Positions 42,105 to 51,291 of a stretch of DNA of 64,000 bases are shown piece by piece. Each line of letters begins with the position of its first letter. Within the stretch, counting starts at the first letter, position 1. The position numbers and the translations under genes are program-made. Origin of the DNA: Oligoflexus sp. (GTDB lineage: Bacteria; Bdellovibrionota_B; Oligoflexia; Oligoflexales; Oligoflexaceae); NCBI RefSeq assembly GCF_035712445.1, contig NZ_DASTAT010000129.1, forward strand, positions 1 to 64,000, written 5' to 3'. The notes beneath the pieces were generated by a model. The model searched no databases and was not told the DNA's origin. It worked only from the letters and a program-made list of their open reading frames with translations.

Positions 42105-43211
42105 TTGACAGCTCTAGACGCCCATATTTACGCAGTAATCCTGGCTGGTGGAAGTGGCACACGATTTTGGCCAAAATCCCGGCATTTGGAACCAAAACAG
42201 TTGTGTCGCATTGGCTCAAATGACGCCACAATGCTTGTCCAAACTCTCGAACGTCTGGACCATTTGATACCACCGGAAAGACGACTGATCGTAACGCATC
42301 AGGATCAAATGGAAACAACGCGCCGCCAGGCCGAAGGACGTTGCGCGCACTTTCTTGCTGAACCAGCCGCGAAAAATACAGCCCATGCACTCGCTCTCGC
42401 TGCCCTTGAAATTTCACGCATGGCTCCTGCGGAAGGCCCTCGCCCCATCATGATTTCTGTCCATGCGGACGCTTTGATTAAAAATCACGAAGCCTTTACG
42501 CAGGCTGTGAATCGCATGATACAGACCGCGACTGCGGAAAAACTTACTCTGCTTGGCATCACTCCTGAGTATCCCGAGACGGGTTACGGTTACATCGAGA
42601 AGGGCCAGGGACTGCGACCCGAGGCTCCTGTGTATCAGGTCAACAGCTTCCGTGAAAAACCGGACCGGGCCACAGCTGAATCCTATATCAAAACAGGACG
42701 CTTTCTTTGGAACTCAGGAATTTTCGCCTGGCGTATTGATACCATTCTTGATGAGCTTGAAAGCTTTCTGCCGCAATCACTTCATTCGCTGCGTCAACTT
42801 CTTGAGGGGTATGGCGTTGGGAGTTTCAATGAAGTCCCTCGCAATGAACTTGCAAGAACCTATAATGAACTCCCCAGCATAGCCATCGACAACGGCGTTC
42901 TTGAAAAAAGCCAGCGCGTGGCTGTCGTGGAAGCGGATATCGGTTGGAAGGATGTCGGCAGCTGGGATGCCCTGGATCAATGCTTCCCCACCGACGAGAA
43001 GGGCAATCTCTTCTATGGTGACGTCATTGCCATAGATAGCGAAGGCATCACCGTCGACAGCGATACCAAAATCGTCGCCTGTATTGGCGTCAAGGATCTG
43101 GTCGTCGTGGTTTCCAAGGGTGCTGTGCTGGTCTGCCCGAAAAGTCGGGCTCAGGATGTGAAGAAGATCGTGGAAGAATTGAAAGCCCGCGGTCGGAACG
43201 ATCTTGTTTGA
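42105..43211 (+). CDS. Mannose-1-phosphate guanylyltransferase
   Basis: A 368-residue nucleotidyltransferase that makes GDP-mannose from mannose 1-phosphate and GTP, for surface polysaccharide or glycan synthesis. The N-terminal motif AVILAGGSGTRFWPKS (about 9-24), a PKQL-type element (EPKQLCRIG) and the segment VNSFREKPDRATAESYI are diagnostic. The isomerase half of bifunctional ManC/AlgA enzymes is absent, so it is monofunctional. The start is TTG at 42105 with GAGGAG ahead. It ends at a strong bidirectional terminator shared with the bamB-like gene. No other polysaccharide genes are adjacent. Confidence 0.92.
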   Translation: MTALDAHIYAVILAGGSGTRFWPKSRHLEPKQLCRIGSNDATMLVQTLERLDHLIPPERRLIVTHQDQMETTRRQAEGRCAHFLAEPAAKNTAHALALAALEISRMAPAEGPRPIMISVHADALIKNHEAFTQAVNRMIQTATAEKLTLLGITPEYPETGYGYIEKGQGLRPEAPVYQVNSFREKPDRATAESYIKTGRFLWNSGIFAWRIDTILDELESFLPQSLHSLRQLLEGYGVGSFNEVPRNELARTYNELPSIAIDNGVLEKSQRVAVVEADIGWKDVGSWDALDQCFPTDEKGNLFYGDVIAIDSEGITVDSDTKIVACIGVKDLVVVVSKGAVLVCPKSRAQDVKKIVEELKARGRNDLV

Positions 43212-43222
43212 AGACATAAGAA

Positions 43223-43250
43223 AAGGGGCTTTCAAGCCCCTTCTTTTTTA
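43223..43250 (+). terminator. Bidirectional Rho-independent terminator
   Basis: The perfect 9-bp stem AAGGGGCTT (43223-43231) / AAGCCCCTT (43234-43242) is followed by CTTTTTT on the plus strand. On the minus strand the stem is followed by T-rich sequence (TTCTTATG). It ends both the guanylyltransferase and the converging bamB-like gene. Confidence 0.9.
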
Positions 43251-44612
43251 CATCACTTTATAGCTGTAAAGAACCTTGAGCCCGGTTGCGAAGTAGATCT
43301 CATCATCCACGACGATCGGCTGCCGCGTAAGCACGCCCTGCAGATCATCGTGCCATAGGATCTGACCATTGGCACCCGAAACCGCAGTGATGCGGCCCTG
43401 GCTTCCGCCGACGAAAATGGCCTTTTCCCCGATCGTAATCGTCTTGATGGAAGCTCCGAGGTTGACCTTCCAAAGCTGGCGGCCTGTGCTGGCCTGCAGG
43501 GCGATCAGATCCCCATTGATACAGCCGACGACATAGGTGCCATCGCGATAAGCGGAGGCCGTAACGCTTGGAAACGTTTCCTTCCACAGCACATCATTCG
43601 GCTTATTGAGTATATCCACTGCGAAGACCAGTCCATCGCTCCGAGCTGCATAGATCTGATGATTGCCCATTCCGATCTCGCCCACGACATCCTTGAAGCG
43701 GAAGTCCTCGCGGCTTGGATCCAGTTTCCAGTTTTCCTTGCCTGAGTTCAAACTCACCGAGCGCACATCGCCTTCGGTGGTGCCGAAGATCACTTCCGAT
43801 CCCGCAACCACGGGGCCAGCCCCGGCACGCAGAAGAAGGTTCGCGGTGGTGCCCGTATCATAGACCCAAAGATGCTGACCCGTTTGGAAGTCGATCGCAT
43901 AGAGTTTCTGATCCGTGCTATAGGCAAGGAGCACGTTTCCAGACAGAGTCGTCTTCGCAGTCACAAAGCGGCTCAGGCGGGTTTCCCACAGCTGCTTGCC
44001 GGTTTGTGTTTCCACCTTCAAAAGACGGCCATCGCGCAAAGGAATAATCGCCCAGCTGCCGTAGACATCCGCGGGAGCCGTCATGCTCTCGGGAATCTTG
44101 AGCCACCAGACGAAGGACTTCGATTTCAGATTGTAGGCGCTGACCCACTCGGGATCGACCGATCCAATCAGAACATCGGTGGCCATGGTCCAGCCGGATT
44201 CATCGATCGCGCCTATCGGTTTCTGGGCGTCGAGTTCGGGGGCCATTTTTATCATGCCGGTACGGAACGGACGACAGTTCGTAAAGGTCGGCGTGTTCAC
44301 GTCCAAACAGGGCTGGGCTTCCGTGGAAACCGAAGCTTGAGGCGCAGGCGCCGCTGGTGCAGTCCCGGCTTTAACGTCCGGAGCTTTCGCAGAAGGCGTC
44401 GCGACGGGAACCGAAGGCCCGGCTTCCACTGCAGCACCCGCAACGGGAGCCGTGGATGCCGGTTGATCGCCTGTAACAGCCTCAGGCACGGCCGCGGCCG
44501 TAGCTTGAGGAGCGTTAGCGTCAGGAGCTGCCGCTGGGGTATCTGCTGCGGTATGGGTGCAAGCCGGCAAGGCGAGCGTTAAAATCCAGGGAGCAAGACG
44601 AAGGCTTTTCAT
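43248..44612 (-). CDS. bamB: BamB-like beta-propeller lipoprotein
   Basis: A 454-residue lipoprotein with the lipobox LALPACTH (Cys about residue 18) and an Ala/Pro/Thr-rich linker. From about residue 115 it has a propeller of repeated PQQ-like blades (LLAYSTDQKLYAIDFQTGQHLWVYDTG, VFAVDILNKPND, LIALQASTGRQLWKVNLG). BamB is a Bam-complex partner that helps fold outer-membrane proteins. The ATG at 44612 begins directly at the signal. It lies 13 bases downstream of the yfgM-like gene on the same strand, as in E. coli. The linker is longer than usual. Confidence 0.85.
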   Translation of the reverse strand: MKSLRLAPWILTLALPACTHTAADTPAAAPDANAPQATAAAVPEAVTGDQPASTAPVAGAAVEAGPSVPVATPSAKAPDVKAGTAPAAPAPQASVSTEAQPCLDVNTPTFTNCRPFRTGMIKMAPELDAQKPIGAIDESGWTMATDVLIGSVDPEWVSAYNLKSKSFVWWLKIPESMTAPADVYGSWAIIPLRDGRLLKVETQTGKQLWETRLSRFVTAKTTLSGNVLLAYSTDQKLYAIDFQTGQHLWVYDTGTTANLLLRAGAGPVVAGSEVIFGTTEGDVRSVSLNSGKENWKLDPSREDFRFKDVVGEIGMGNHQIYAARSDGLVFAVDILNKPNDVLWKETFPSVTASAYRDGTYVVGCINGDLIALQASTGRQLWKVNLGASIKTITIGEKAIFVGGSQGRITAVSGANGQILWHDDLQGVLTRQPIVVDDEIYFATGLKVLYSYKVM

Positions 44613-44625
44613 GAAACGACCTTTG

Positions 44626-45453
44626 TTATTCCGGGAGCAAAGCCACAAGGCTGCGGGCGCGATCGGCTTCCGGACTGTTTTCATACTTGGTCAAAACCTC
44701 GGTCGCAGTCGTCCGGGTATTCGCATAATCTTTTTTCAGATATTGAATCTGAGCTTTGGTCAGAAGCGCGCGAGGCTTGAGATCATCGCCCACGGTTTTG
44801 ATCAGCAGATCTGCGCTTTCAAGTGCCTTATCCAGCTCACCGCGATCGGTTTGGATGGACACCAGCATCATCAGAGCCTGTGTTTCCAGTATAGGATGCG
44901 ACTTGGCGTTCTTCGTCAACTCTTCCAAAACCTTTTGCGCGTCTTCCAGCTTGTTCTGCTCGGCGGCAAAGGCCGCATAACGAAGGCCAGCCACCCAGCC
45001 TTCGGCCGAGGTCTTATGCTCTTCGAAATATTTTTTGTACTGTTCCGACGACGCCGCATGATCGGGTTTCAGAGCCGTGATCTTCTGATCAAGGGCTTTG
45101 ATTTCAGGAGTGTCTTCCACGGGCTTGGCGTCTTTGGCATCAGCCGCCGGTTTCGGTTGGGCGGCTTTCAAAGTATCACGCTGTTTTTCCAGCGCTTCGC
45201 GCTGCTTGTTGTAATTTTTCAATTCGTCTTCATAGACGGCGTCGATCTTCGAAAGTTCGGCGCGACGACCGTCGGCCTTATGCGCGATGAAATAACGAAT
45301 GCCATATCCAGCAGCCAGCGCGGCCAGCAGCAAAGCGATGACGGCAAAAAGCGGTTTGGGATTTTGGGCAATACCGGCCAGAAAATCACCAACTTTGACC
45401 TGGAAGGCATCAGGTCCCTTGATATTCAACTCTTTCGACTTTTCGCTGGACAT
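44626..45453 (-). CDS. yfgM: YfgM-like inner-membrane TPR protein
   Basis: A 275-residue protein with one membrane helix (LFAVIALLLAALAAGYGIRYF, about 34-54) near the N-terminus, a charged coiled-coil region (about 60-130), and a C-terminal TPR-like part (about 145-275: EGWVAGLRYAAFAAEQNKLEDAQKVLEEL, LMMLVSIQTDRGELDKALESADLLI). YfgM interacts with the Sec translocon and periplasmic chaperones. Order and strand relative to bamB match the yfgM-bamB pair of Gammaproteobacteria, which supports the call more than the sequence alone. It is divergent from the acidic MshEN protein across 179 bases. Confidence 0.75.
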   Translation of the reverse strand: MSSEKSKELNIKGPDAFQVKVGDFLAGIAQNPKPLFAVIALLLAALAAGYGIRYFIAHKADGRRAELSKIDAVYEDELKNYNKQREALEKQRDTLKAAQPKPAADAKDAKPVEDTPEIKALDQKITALKPDHAASSEQYKKYFEEHKTSAEGWVAGLRYAAFAAEQNKLEDAQKVLEELTKNAKSHPILETQALMMLVSIQTDRGELDKALESADLLIKTVGDDLKPRALLTKAQIQYLKKDYANTRTTATEVLTKYENSPEADRARSLVALLPE

Positions 45454-45632
45454 ACATTCCTCTTTATTTCGGCCAAATTAACGCATAAAAGCGCTAGTTT
45501 GCAAAAATGTGATAGTATAGATCTTAAAGTTCTTTGCCTAGCACAATCCACCTGGAATTGTCCTGCTGTTACAGGCCCTGGGAGCCTTGTGCCAGGGTCT
45601 TTCGCGTCATTCATCCGAGGAGCGAGGGGATT

Positions 45633-48140
45633 ATGGGAGCATCCGGTCTGGGCGCGCTTCTTGTCAAAGAGGGTTTTCTCACCGAACAGGACCGCGTCAC
45701 GATAACCAAGACCTGTGGTCAGGGGAGCTGGGCGTTTGCCAAGTGCATCCTCTCGACTGGGCTTCTCGATGAAGATGAACTCTCGGCGTTCTTTGCGGAA
45801 CGCACGAAGTATGTGGTCGCACCTAAAAACCTGCTGGATCGCCTCGATCCCGGCATTGTGGAGCAGGTGGACCGACGCATGGTGTCACGCCTCGAAGTCC
45901 TGCCACTTGAAGTCGATCATCATCGCATCACTGTGGCTGTTGCCGATCCTTTGGATAAGAGCACCTTGAAGCAGCTGGAATTTTTCACAGGGCTCGAAGT
46001 GGTCCCGGTGATTGCGCCCCTGTCCCAGATTCATGAAGGCCTGAGCCGACTCAATCCCGAGTTCAAGCCCCGGCCGACGGCCTTGTCGAACTTTCTGCGG
46101 AATCATGCGGGCGCGGCCTGGATCAAGCAGAAGATTGTCGACGAAGGCGATGTGGAAATTCCGGAAGCGCGCGGCGGGGCCTTGGAACGCTATAGCGAAG
46201 AGCAGGTGGAAGAGGTTTCGCTCGATGATGAAATGGATGCCATGGATGACAATTCCGATCTGAACGGCATTGATGCCAGCGGTTTGGATGAAGGCGTCGG
46301 CAACAGCGACTTCGATGATATCGATCTGGAAGATTCAGGCGGTGACCTGGAGCTGGCACCCGGGGAAGGCCACGATCTTGATGCGGACTCCATTGATGAT
46401 GCCGGGTTGGATGTCGACGATCCCTTCGATAACTTCGATGACGCGCCGAAGAAAAAGGGGAGCGTTTCCGCTCCTTCCGACGATGAGTTGGAGGGTCTGG
46501 AAGCTGGGAGCGACATCGGCGATGACCTGTGGCCAGATGCCGATGATGTCCCTGCGAAACCTGCTCCTCCTGCAAAGGCGAAGGCCAAGGCTTCCGATCT
46601 GCCGGATGATTTCGGGCTGGATGATGAGCCGGTCAAGCCTAAGAAAGCTGCGAAAAGCGACGAGCTGGACGACTTCGGACTTGATGAGGAAGCGTCCGCG
46701 AGCGGTGACGCGTCGGATGATTTCGGGCTGGAAGATGAGCCGGTCAAGCCTGCGAAGAAAACGGCCAGGACTGAAGCCATGGACGAGTTTGGGCTGGATG
46801 ATGAATCAGCGGCAGCCGATGAGGAAGCCATGGACGATTTTGGTTTGGACGATGAATCCGCAGCAGGCGGCTTGTCCGATGAACCGGGATGGGATGACGA
46901 GCCGAAAGCCCCGACGAAGAAGGCTGCCAAAGCCGAGGCCATGGATGAATTTTCTGATGATGATGATGAGCTGAGCGCCTCTGATGAGGAATCACCCGCT
47001 GCGGCCGTTGTCTTTGAAACGAGCGGCGACGATGATTCGGGAGACGACCTGCTCGGTGACACGCCTGACCTCAGTCTGGATGCCGACGCGGAATCGGAAA
47101 AACTGGACGAGGACTCCAGTCTTGATGATTTGAGTTTCGGTGATGATGCCTCTGCGCTTTTGGATGAACCCGAGCCTCCTGTGGCGGCCAAGCCTTCCGG
47201 CCCGAGACTCAAGCCTCCCGTCGAGTCCACTCGCATGGCCCAAAAACCCGATATGACGCCAAGCCTGGGCGACGAGCCCGAGGACCTGACCGGACTTGAA
47301 TTCGCGGATGATGATGAGGAAACCAGCGTCCATCTCCGGAAGGCCGTGCACGAAGAAGGTTCGGAGCCTGAATTCCGGGATCCCAACTTCGATGATGAAC
47401 CGGAAGATACGCGCATTGATCTTCATGCAGCGGTCGATGAAGACCTTGAGTTCAGCGCCGACACGGCGGAAGATACGAACATTCATCTGAATCCCGCGGC
47501 TGACAAGGAAAAACCGAAAAAATCTCCAGCTGCGAAAATAAGTGACCCCCTTGAGGACTTGGCCATGGGCTTCAGCGATGATGAGTCCATTGACGAGCAG
47601 GGTCCTGCGATAGATGATTTTGCCTCGGACGGGGCCTTGGATGACATTCCGATCGAAGCGCCCACGCCGTCTGCGCGTGCGGGGGGCCGCCTTGTTCCAG
47701 CTGACGACAACGGCAGTCTCGCCTCTCTGACGGCAACTGCGAAAGCCAACGAAGCGCTTTTGAGAATGAGCCTGTGCTTTGATCGCGATACGGCCCTTGA
47801 AATCGCGCGCGAGTATCTGCCGCAGATCAGCGGAACGGGATGCCTCGTCAACATTGGAAAGACCACCGAGGCCCTGGCCACATGGCGAAGCGGAGCGCAG
47901 TCAGCGGCCCAGGGAAAAAGCGCTGTCTATCAACGTCTGGCCAAGGCCGCGAAACCGAATCAGTGGTCGGAGATTCCTGTGAGCGCGCAGGATGATTTTG
48001 GACCTGTGAAAGCGATCAGTGTTTACAAGATTCAGGGAGCGGATGGACGCATTCTGCTTTTAGCAGGGGATTATCCGAAGGAGGATGATTCTTTGCGGGA
48101 AGTTCTGACGAGTCTGGCGGTCCAACTGGGAGCGAAGTAA
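45633..48140 (+). CDS. Very acidic repeat protein with N-terminal MshEN/GspE-N domain
   Basis: An 835-residue protein. Residues about 1-150 match the N-terminal module of type II/IV secretion ATPases (MshEN: LGALLVKEGFLTEQD, CILSTGLLDEDELSAFFAE, VAVADPLDKSTLKQLEFFTG), a c-di-GMP-responsive domain in some proteins. Residues about 190-680 are extremely acidic and low in complexity, with five copies of a DDFGLDDE-like repeat, alternating with Lys/Pro/Ala linkers and later D-T-x-x-x-H-L-x-x-A elements. The final about 140 residues (about 690-835) are an alpha/beta domain resembling a GAF-like sensor. No ATPase core is present. The ATG at 45633 follows GAGGGG. Confidence 0.72.
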   Translation: MGASGLGALLVKEGFLTEQDRVTITKTCGQGSWAFAKCILSTGLLDEDELSAFFAERTKYVVAPKNLLDRLDPGIVEQVDRRMVSRLEVLPLEVDHHRITVAVADPLDKSTLKQLEFFTGLEVVPVIAPLSQIHEGLSRLNPEFKPRPTALSNFLRNHAGAAWIKQKIVDEGDVEIPEARGGALERYSEEQVEEVSLDDEMDAMDDNSDLNGIDASGLDEGVGNSDFDDIDLEDSGGDLELAPGEGHDLDADSIDDAGLDVDDPFDNFDDAPKKKGSVSAPSDDELEGLEAGSDIGDDLWPDADDVPAKPAPPAKAKAKASDLPDDFGLDDEPVKPKKAAKSDELDDFGLDEEASASGDASDDFGLEDEPVKPAKKTARTEAMDEFGLDDESAAADEEAMDDFGLDDESAAGGLSDEPGWDDEPKAPTKKAAKAEAMDEFSDDDDELSASDEESPAAAVVFETSGDDDSGDDLLGDTPDLSLDADAESEKLDEDSSLDDLSFGDDASALLDEPEPPVAAKPSGPRLKPPVESTRMAQKPDMTPSLGDEPEDLTGLEFADDDEETSVHLRKAVHEEGSEPEFRDPNFDDEPEDTRIDLHAAVDEDLEFSADTAEDTNIHLNPAADKEKPKKSPAAKISDPLEDLAMGFSDDESIDEQGPAIDDFASDGALDDIPIEAPTPSARAGGRLVPADDNGSLASLTATAKANEALLRMSLCFDRDTALEIAREYLPQISGTGCLVNIGKTTEALATWRSGAQSAAQGKSAVYQRLAKAAKPNQWSEIPVSAQDDFGPVKAISVYKIQGADGRILLLAGDYPKEDDSLREVLTSLAVQLGAK

Positions 48141-48460
48141 GGACCGGGTTGGATGAAAGCTGGCTGAGTTCGGAGGTCAGTATTTTGCAGCGATTCAGAA
48201 GAGCATTAAGAGCAGCAACAACGGGGTAGTTTGAACTTTTTTCTCTCAAACCTTAGGGAAAACTCAGCCAACTTTCATCCGGGATGGTACCCGGCTGATA
48301 GAGTTATTGCAGCGGCCGTGCCAGATGCACAAACCTCTGATTTGACTGCACCCCAAATTTTTGCAAATCGCTTTCGCTCTTCTTTACAAGTCATTTCAGT
48401 GTCTTGAGGAGCCGGGACTTAATCAGGTGTCAAGGATCCCGACAGCGCGCGAATTCCCGC
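48141..48460. other. 320-base intergenic region with inverted repeat
   Basis: No gene is seen here. Its notable content is a 20-bp inverted repeat (48151-48170 and 48261-48280), a hairpin GTTTGA/TCAAAC at about 48228-48250, and CCGGG/CCCGG at 48279-48294. The remaining 165 bases before mrp contain no clear promoter or RNA element I can name. Confidence 0.55.
48151..48280. repeat. 130-bp element bounded by 20-bp inverted repeats
   Basis: The left arm (48151-48170) and the reverse complement of the right arm (48261-48280) agree at 19 of 20 positions. The 90 bases between include the GTTTGA/TCAAAC hairpin. No target-site duplication is seen. The size and shape would fit a small non-autonomous transposable element (MITE-like), but a structured RNA or a terminator-like region is equally possible. 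Confidence 0.5.
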
Positions 48461-49573
48461 CTAACTCCGCAGAACCGCTTCGATGATTGGCATATAGTAA
48501 AGAGCGAATTGCGGATCCAGATTCACCACGGGAATGCCGCCGTCAGAGGCTTCGCGTATCCTTCTGTGCAAAGGAATGCGACCTAGGATCGGGATCTTGC
48601 GCTCTTCAGCAAAGGCCTCGATCTGCGCCTGCCCAAAGATGTCATCCAGGTGTCCGCATGAGCTACATTGGAAATGAGACATGTTTTCGACCAGGCCCAG
48701 CACAGGGACTTTGAGCTTTTCAAACATCGAAAGACCCTTGTGGGCGTCAAGCAAGGCGACAGCCTGCGGAGTCGAGACCACGATCCCTCCATGGAGCGGG
48801 ATGTTTTCGATAAGGGTAAGCTGAACATCGCCAGTGCCCGGCGGCAGGTCGATGACGAGATAATCGAGCTCGCCCCAGACGGTCTGGTAGAAGAGCTGCT
48901 CCAAGGCCTTGGCTATCATGGGCCCACGCCAGATCACAGGATGATAGGGATCCGACATAAAACCAAAGGACATCACCTTCACGCCGTGTTTTTCATGAGG
49001 GATCATTTTCTGATCGGCCGAGATGGATAAGGGACCATGAATGCCCATCATAAGGGGCGCTGATGGACCATAAAGGTCCGCGTCGAGCAGCCCGACGGCC
49101 TGACCCTGCGCGGCGAGTCCAGCGGCCAGATTCACCGACACTGTGGATTTACCCACTCCGCCCTTGCCTGACGACACGGCGATGACTTTTTTCACGCCGG
49201 GGATGGGCCGCAGCTGCATCTTCACACCGAAAGGGCCCACGCGATTCGGGGGTGGCTGCGTGCCGGGATTTTGCGGAGCCGCCATGCGATCCGCGAAAGA
49301 ATTTTTGCGCTTGAAATAAATCGTGGCCGAGAGGCCATGTTCCGCCAATTCCTTCTGCAGAAGGATTTCCAGCGCACTTTTCTGATCGAGATTGAGTCCA
49401 TCGGACGCGATCTGCGCGACCGCCGAATTTTCGCCTGGCGTGATCCCAAGGAACCGGTCTTTGGCTTCACTCGGTGATTTCCCGAGAAAAGCGAACTCAG
49501 GACGGAGGGCGGCTTGAGCCAGTATCTCGGTTATGAAAACGGACAATATGTTGCTTTGGTGATCACTGCTCAT
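48461..49573 (-). CDS. mrp: Mrp/ApbC P-loop ATPase (iron-sulphur carrier)
   Basis: A 370-residue member of the Mrp/NBP35 family that carries and delivers iron-sulphur clusters. The deviant Walker A GKGGVGKSTVSVNLA lies at about residues 136-150, followed by the switch region DLPPGTGDVQLTL and the CxxC pair CSSCGH that coordinates the cluster. The N-terminal DUF59-like part (about 1-105) is present but diverged. It faces grxC across 69 bases in divergent orientation, which fits a thiol/Fe-S theme. Confidence 0.93.
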   Translation of the reverse strand: MSSDHQSNILSVFITEILAQAALRPEFAFLGKSPSEAKDRFLGITPGENSAVAQIASDGLNLDQKSALEILLQKELAEHGLSATIYFKRKNSFADRMAAPQNPGTQPPPNRVGPFGVKMQLRPIPGVKKVIAVSSGKGGVGKSTVSVNLAAGLAAQGQAVGLLDADLYGPSAPLMMGIHGPLSISADQKMIPHEKHGVKVMSFGFMSDPYHPVIWRGPMIAKALEQLFYQTVWGELDYLVIDLPPGTGDVQLTLIENIPLHGGIVVSTPQAVALLDAHKGLSMFEKLKVPVLGLVENMSHFQCSSCGHLDDIFGQAQIEAFAEERKIPILGRIPLHRRIREASDGGIPVVNLDPQFALYYMPIIEAVLRS

Positions 49574-49642
49574 TAGAATTCCCTCATGCGGGCCAGAATA
49601 AGGTTTGCAACCTGTCCGTACCTTAAATCAGGATAAAATACC

Positions 49643-49891
49643 ATGCGAGAAGTCAAGATCTACACCACAGAAGTCTGTCCCTACTGCGTGCAAGCCAAGC
49701 GACTTTTGACTCAGTTAAAAGTGCCTTACGAGGAAATCAGTCTGGAAGACAAGCCTGATTTGCGGCAGAAGCTTTCGGAAGAAAATAATGGATATCGGAC
49801 AGTTCCCATGATTTTCATCGACGGGAAATTCCTCGGTGGCTACACCGAACTTGCCGCTCTTCATAAGCAGGGTAAGCTGATTGAAGCTTAA
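49643..49891 (+). CDS. grxC: Glutaredoxin 3
   Basis: An 82-residue dithiol glutaredoxin. It shows the active site CPYC (about residues 11-14), followed by VQAKRLLTQ, the cis-Pro segment TVPMIFIDGKFLGGYTEL and a C-terminal helix. It reduces protein-glutathione disulphides. AGGA precedes the ATG. It is divergent from mrp, and its stop codon region overlaps the next gene by 11 bases, indicating translational coupling. Confidence 0.94.
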   Translation: MREVKIYTTEVCPYCVQAKRLLTQLKVPYEEISLEDKPDLRQKLSEENNGYRTVPMIFIDGKFLGGYTELAALHKQGKLIEA

Positions 49892-51278
49892 TTTCAGCCA
49901 AAAGGCCATAAGTCAGTTTGGAATTGTCGCCGCTCTTGCGGTGACGGGGGACCAGTCAAAACGAAATGGTTTGTACACGTCCTCCGTCCACGAGACGGAA
50001 AGCCTTCCTCTTTCTGTTGAAAAAATTCCCGAGCTGGCCCCGTCCGAGGTGACGATGGCTGCGGCTCCGAACACGCGTGAAAGCGATGCGGCTGCGGAGA
50101 AGCTGGTTCGCGGGAGTTTTTTGAGCGGGGATTATGCCAACGCGGATCGCCTGGTTCGTGAGCAGCTGGCGGATATGAATCTGAGCGATGGTTATCGGGA
50201 ATGGCTCAAGGGGCAGCTGCCTATCATTCGCCTCGGTTGGGCCTGGGCTTTGATCCGGGCGAAAAACTGTGATGAGGCCTTGCCGCTTTTGGAATCGACG
50301 CCTGATCACACCGCGCAGGCTTTGGCTCTTAAGGGGCTTGGCTACTGTCTTTACGCGAAGAAGGATTTCGCCAACGCCAGCAGTTACCTTGAAAATTACC
50401 TCGATAAGAATAAATCCGATCCTGAAGCTTATATTCTTCTTTCTGAAGTCAAAGAATCCCTCGGGGAAACCACGGAAGCCTGGGAGCTGGCGCAGCGTGC
50501 GACCGCCCTTCAAAATTTGACCGAAGAGGAAACGCGGGAACTCGCGAAGCGTGAGGCGAGTTTGAACGCCAAGGCCGAGGAAAGCGCCGGGCAGGGGGAA
50601 CTCAGCTCGGGCTTTATTCGTTTGCGTTATCAGCTGGTGCAGCATCAGGGGCTGGTGACGGGGAGCCTGCAGGTGCTGCAGAAGACCATTGAGACCCTGA
50701 ATCTGCAGCTTGGGTTACCGTACCCGGCCGAGCCGATTGAAGTGATTTTTCATCAGAGTGAGAATTTTGGTCGGATTGCTCACAGCCCGTCGTGGACGGC
50801 TGGGCTTTATGATGGACGGGTGCGGATTCCGATTCCGCAGGCTCAAAGTTTTGATGAGGATTTTGCGCGGATTCTGCGGCATGAGATCACGCATGCGGTG
50901 CTCTCGGAACATGCTCAGCATCGGAATCTTCCTGCCTGGTTTCAGGAGGGGATGGCTCAGGTCGCGGAGTGCCCTGAACTCTGCTGGACTTATAGGTTTG
51001 CAGCGACGACCTTCCCCTTTCTTTCACCCCAGGCGTTTGATGCCGGGTTTTTGAAGCTGAATCGCGGGGAAGCACAGGTGGCTTATAAGCAGAGCTTTTA
51101 CATGATGCAGGTGCTTTATTTTCAGGTGGCCGGGATTCAGGGGATTAAACAGATTATTGAGCAGATTCCGGTGATACAGGATTTGAGTTCGGATGGGCTG
51201 ATGGATCAGATCGGGCAGACGTTTGCGGCTGTGCATCAGAGGGCGGCGGAGAGCTGGGGGGCGCAGAGGAGTTTCTAA
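49881..51278 (+). CDS. Peptidase MA-like metallopeptidase with TPR repeats
   Basis: A 465-residue protein. A weakly hydrophobic N-terminus (about 5-22) may be a signal. Residues about 60-240 are TPR-like (PIIRLGWAWALIRAKNCDEALPLL, ALKGLGYCLYAKKDFANASSYLENYL). The C-terminal half carries a HExxH zinc site (RHEITHAVLSEH, about residue 335) followed by PAWFQEGMAQ, where Glu is the third ligand, as in the MA-like gluzincin group. It ends shortly before a bidirectional terminator. The TTG start lies inside grxC. No substrate can be predicted. Confidence 0.72.
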   Translation: MKLNFSQKAISQFGIVAALAVTGDQSKRNGLYTSSVHETESLPLSVEKIPELAPSEVTMAAAPNTRESDAAAEKLVRGSFLSGDYANADRLVREQLADMNLSDGYREWLKGQLPIIRLGWAWALIRAKNCDEALPLLESTPDHTAQALALKGLGYCLYAKKDFANASSYLENYLDKNKSDPEAYILLSEVKESLGETTEAWELAQRATALQNLTEEETRELAKREASLNAKAEESAGQGELSSGFIRLRYQLVQHQGLVTGSLQVLQKTIETLNLQLGLPYPAEPIEVIFHQSENFGRIAHSPSWTAGLYDGRVRIPIPQAQSFDEDFARILRHEITHAVLSEHAQHRNLPAWFQEGMAQVAECPELCWTYRFAATTFPFLSPQAFDAGFLKLNRGEAQVAYKQSFYMMQVLYFQVAGIQGIKQIIEQIPVIQDLSSDGLMDQIGQTFAAVHQRAAESWGAQRSF

Positions 51279-51291
51279 TTTGCGTCCAATA

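Noticed and set aside
46190..47416. Ser-rich minus-strand open frame of 408 codons
   Set aside because: It is the antisense of the Asp/Glu-rich repeats and only reflects their codons.
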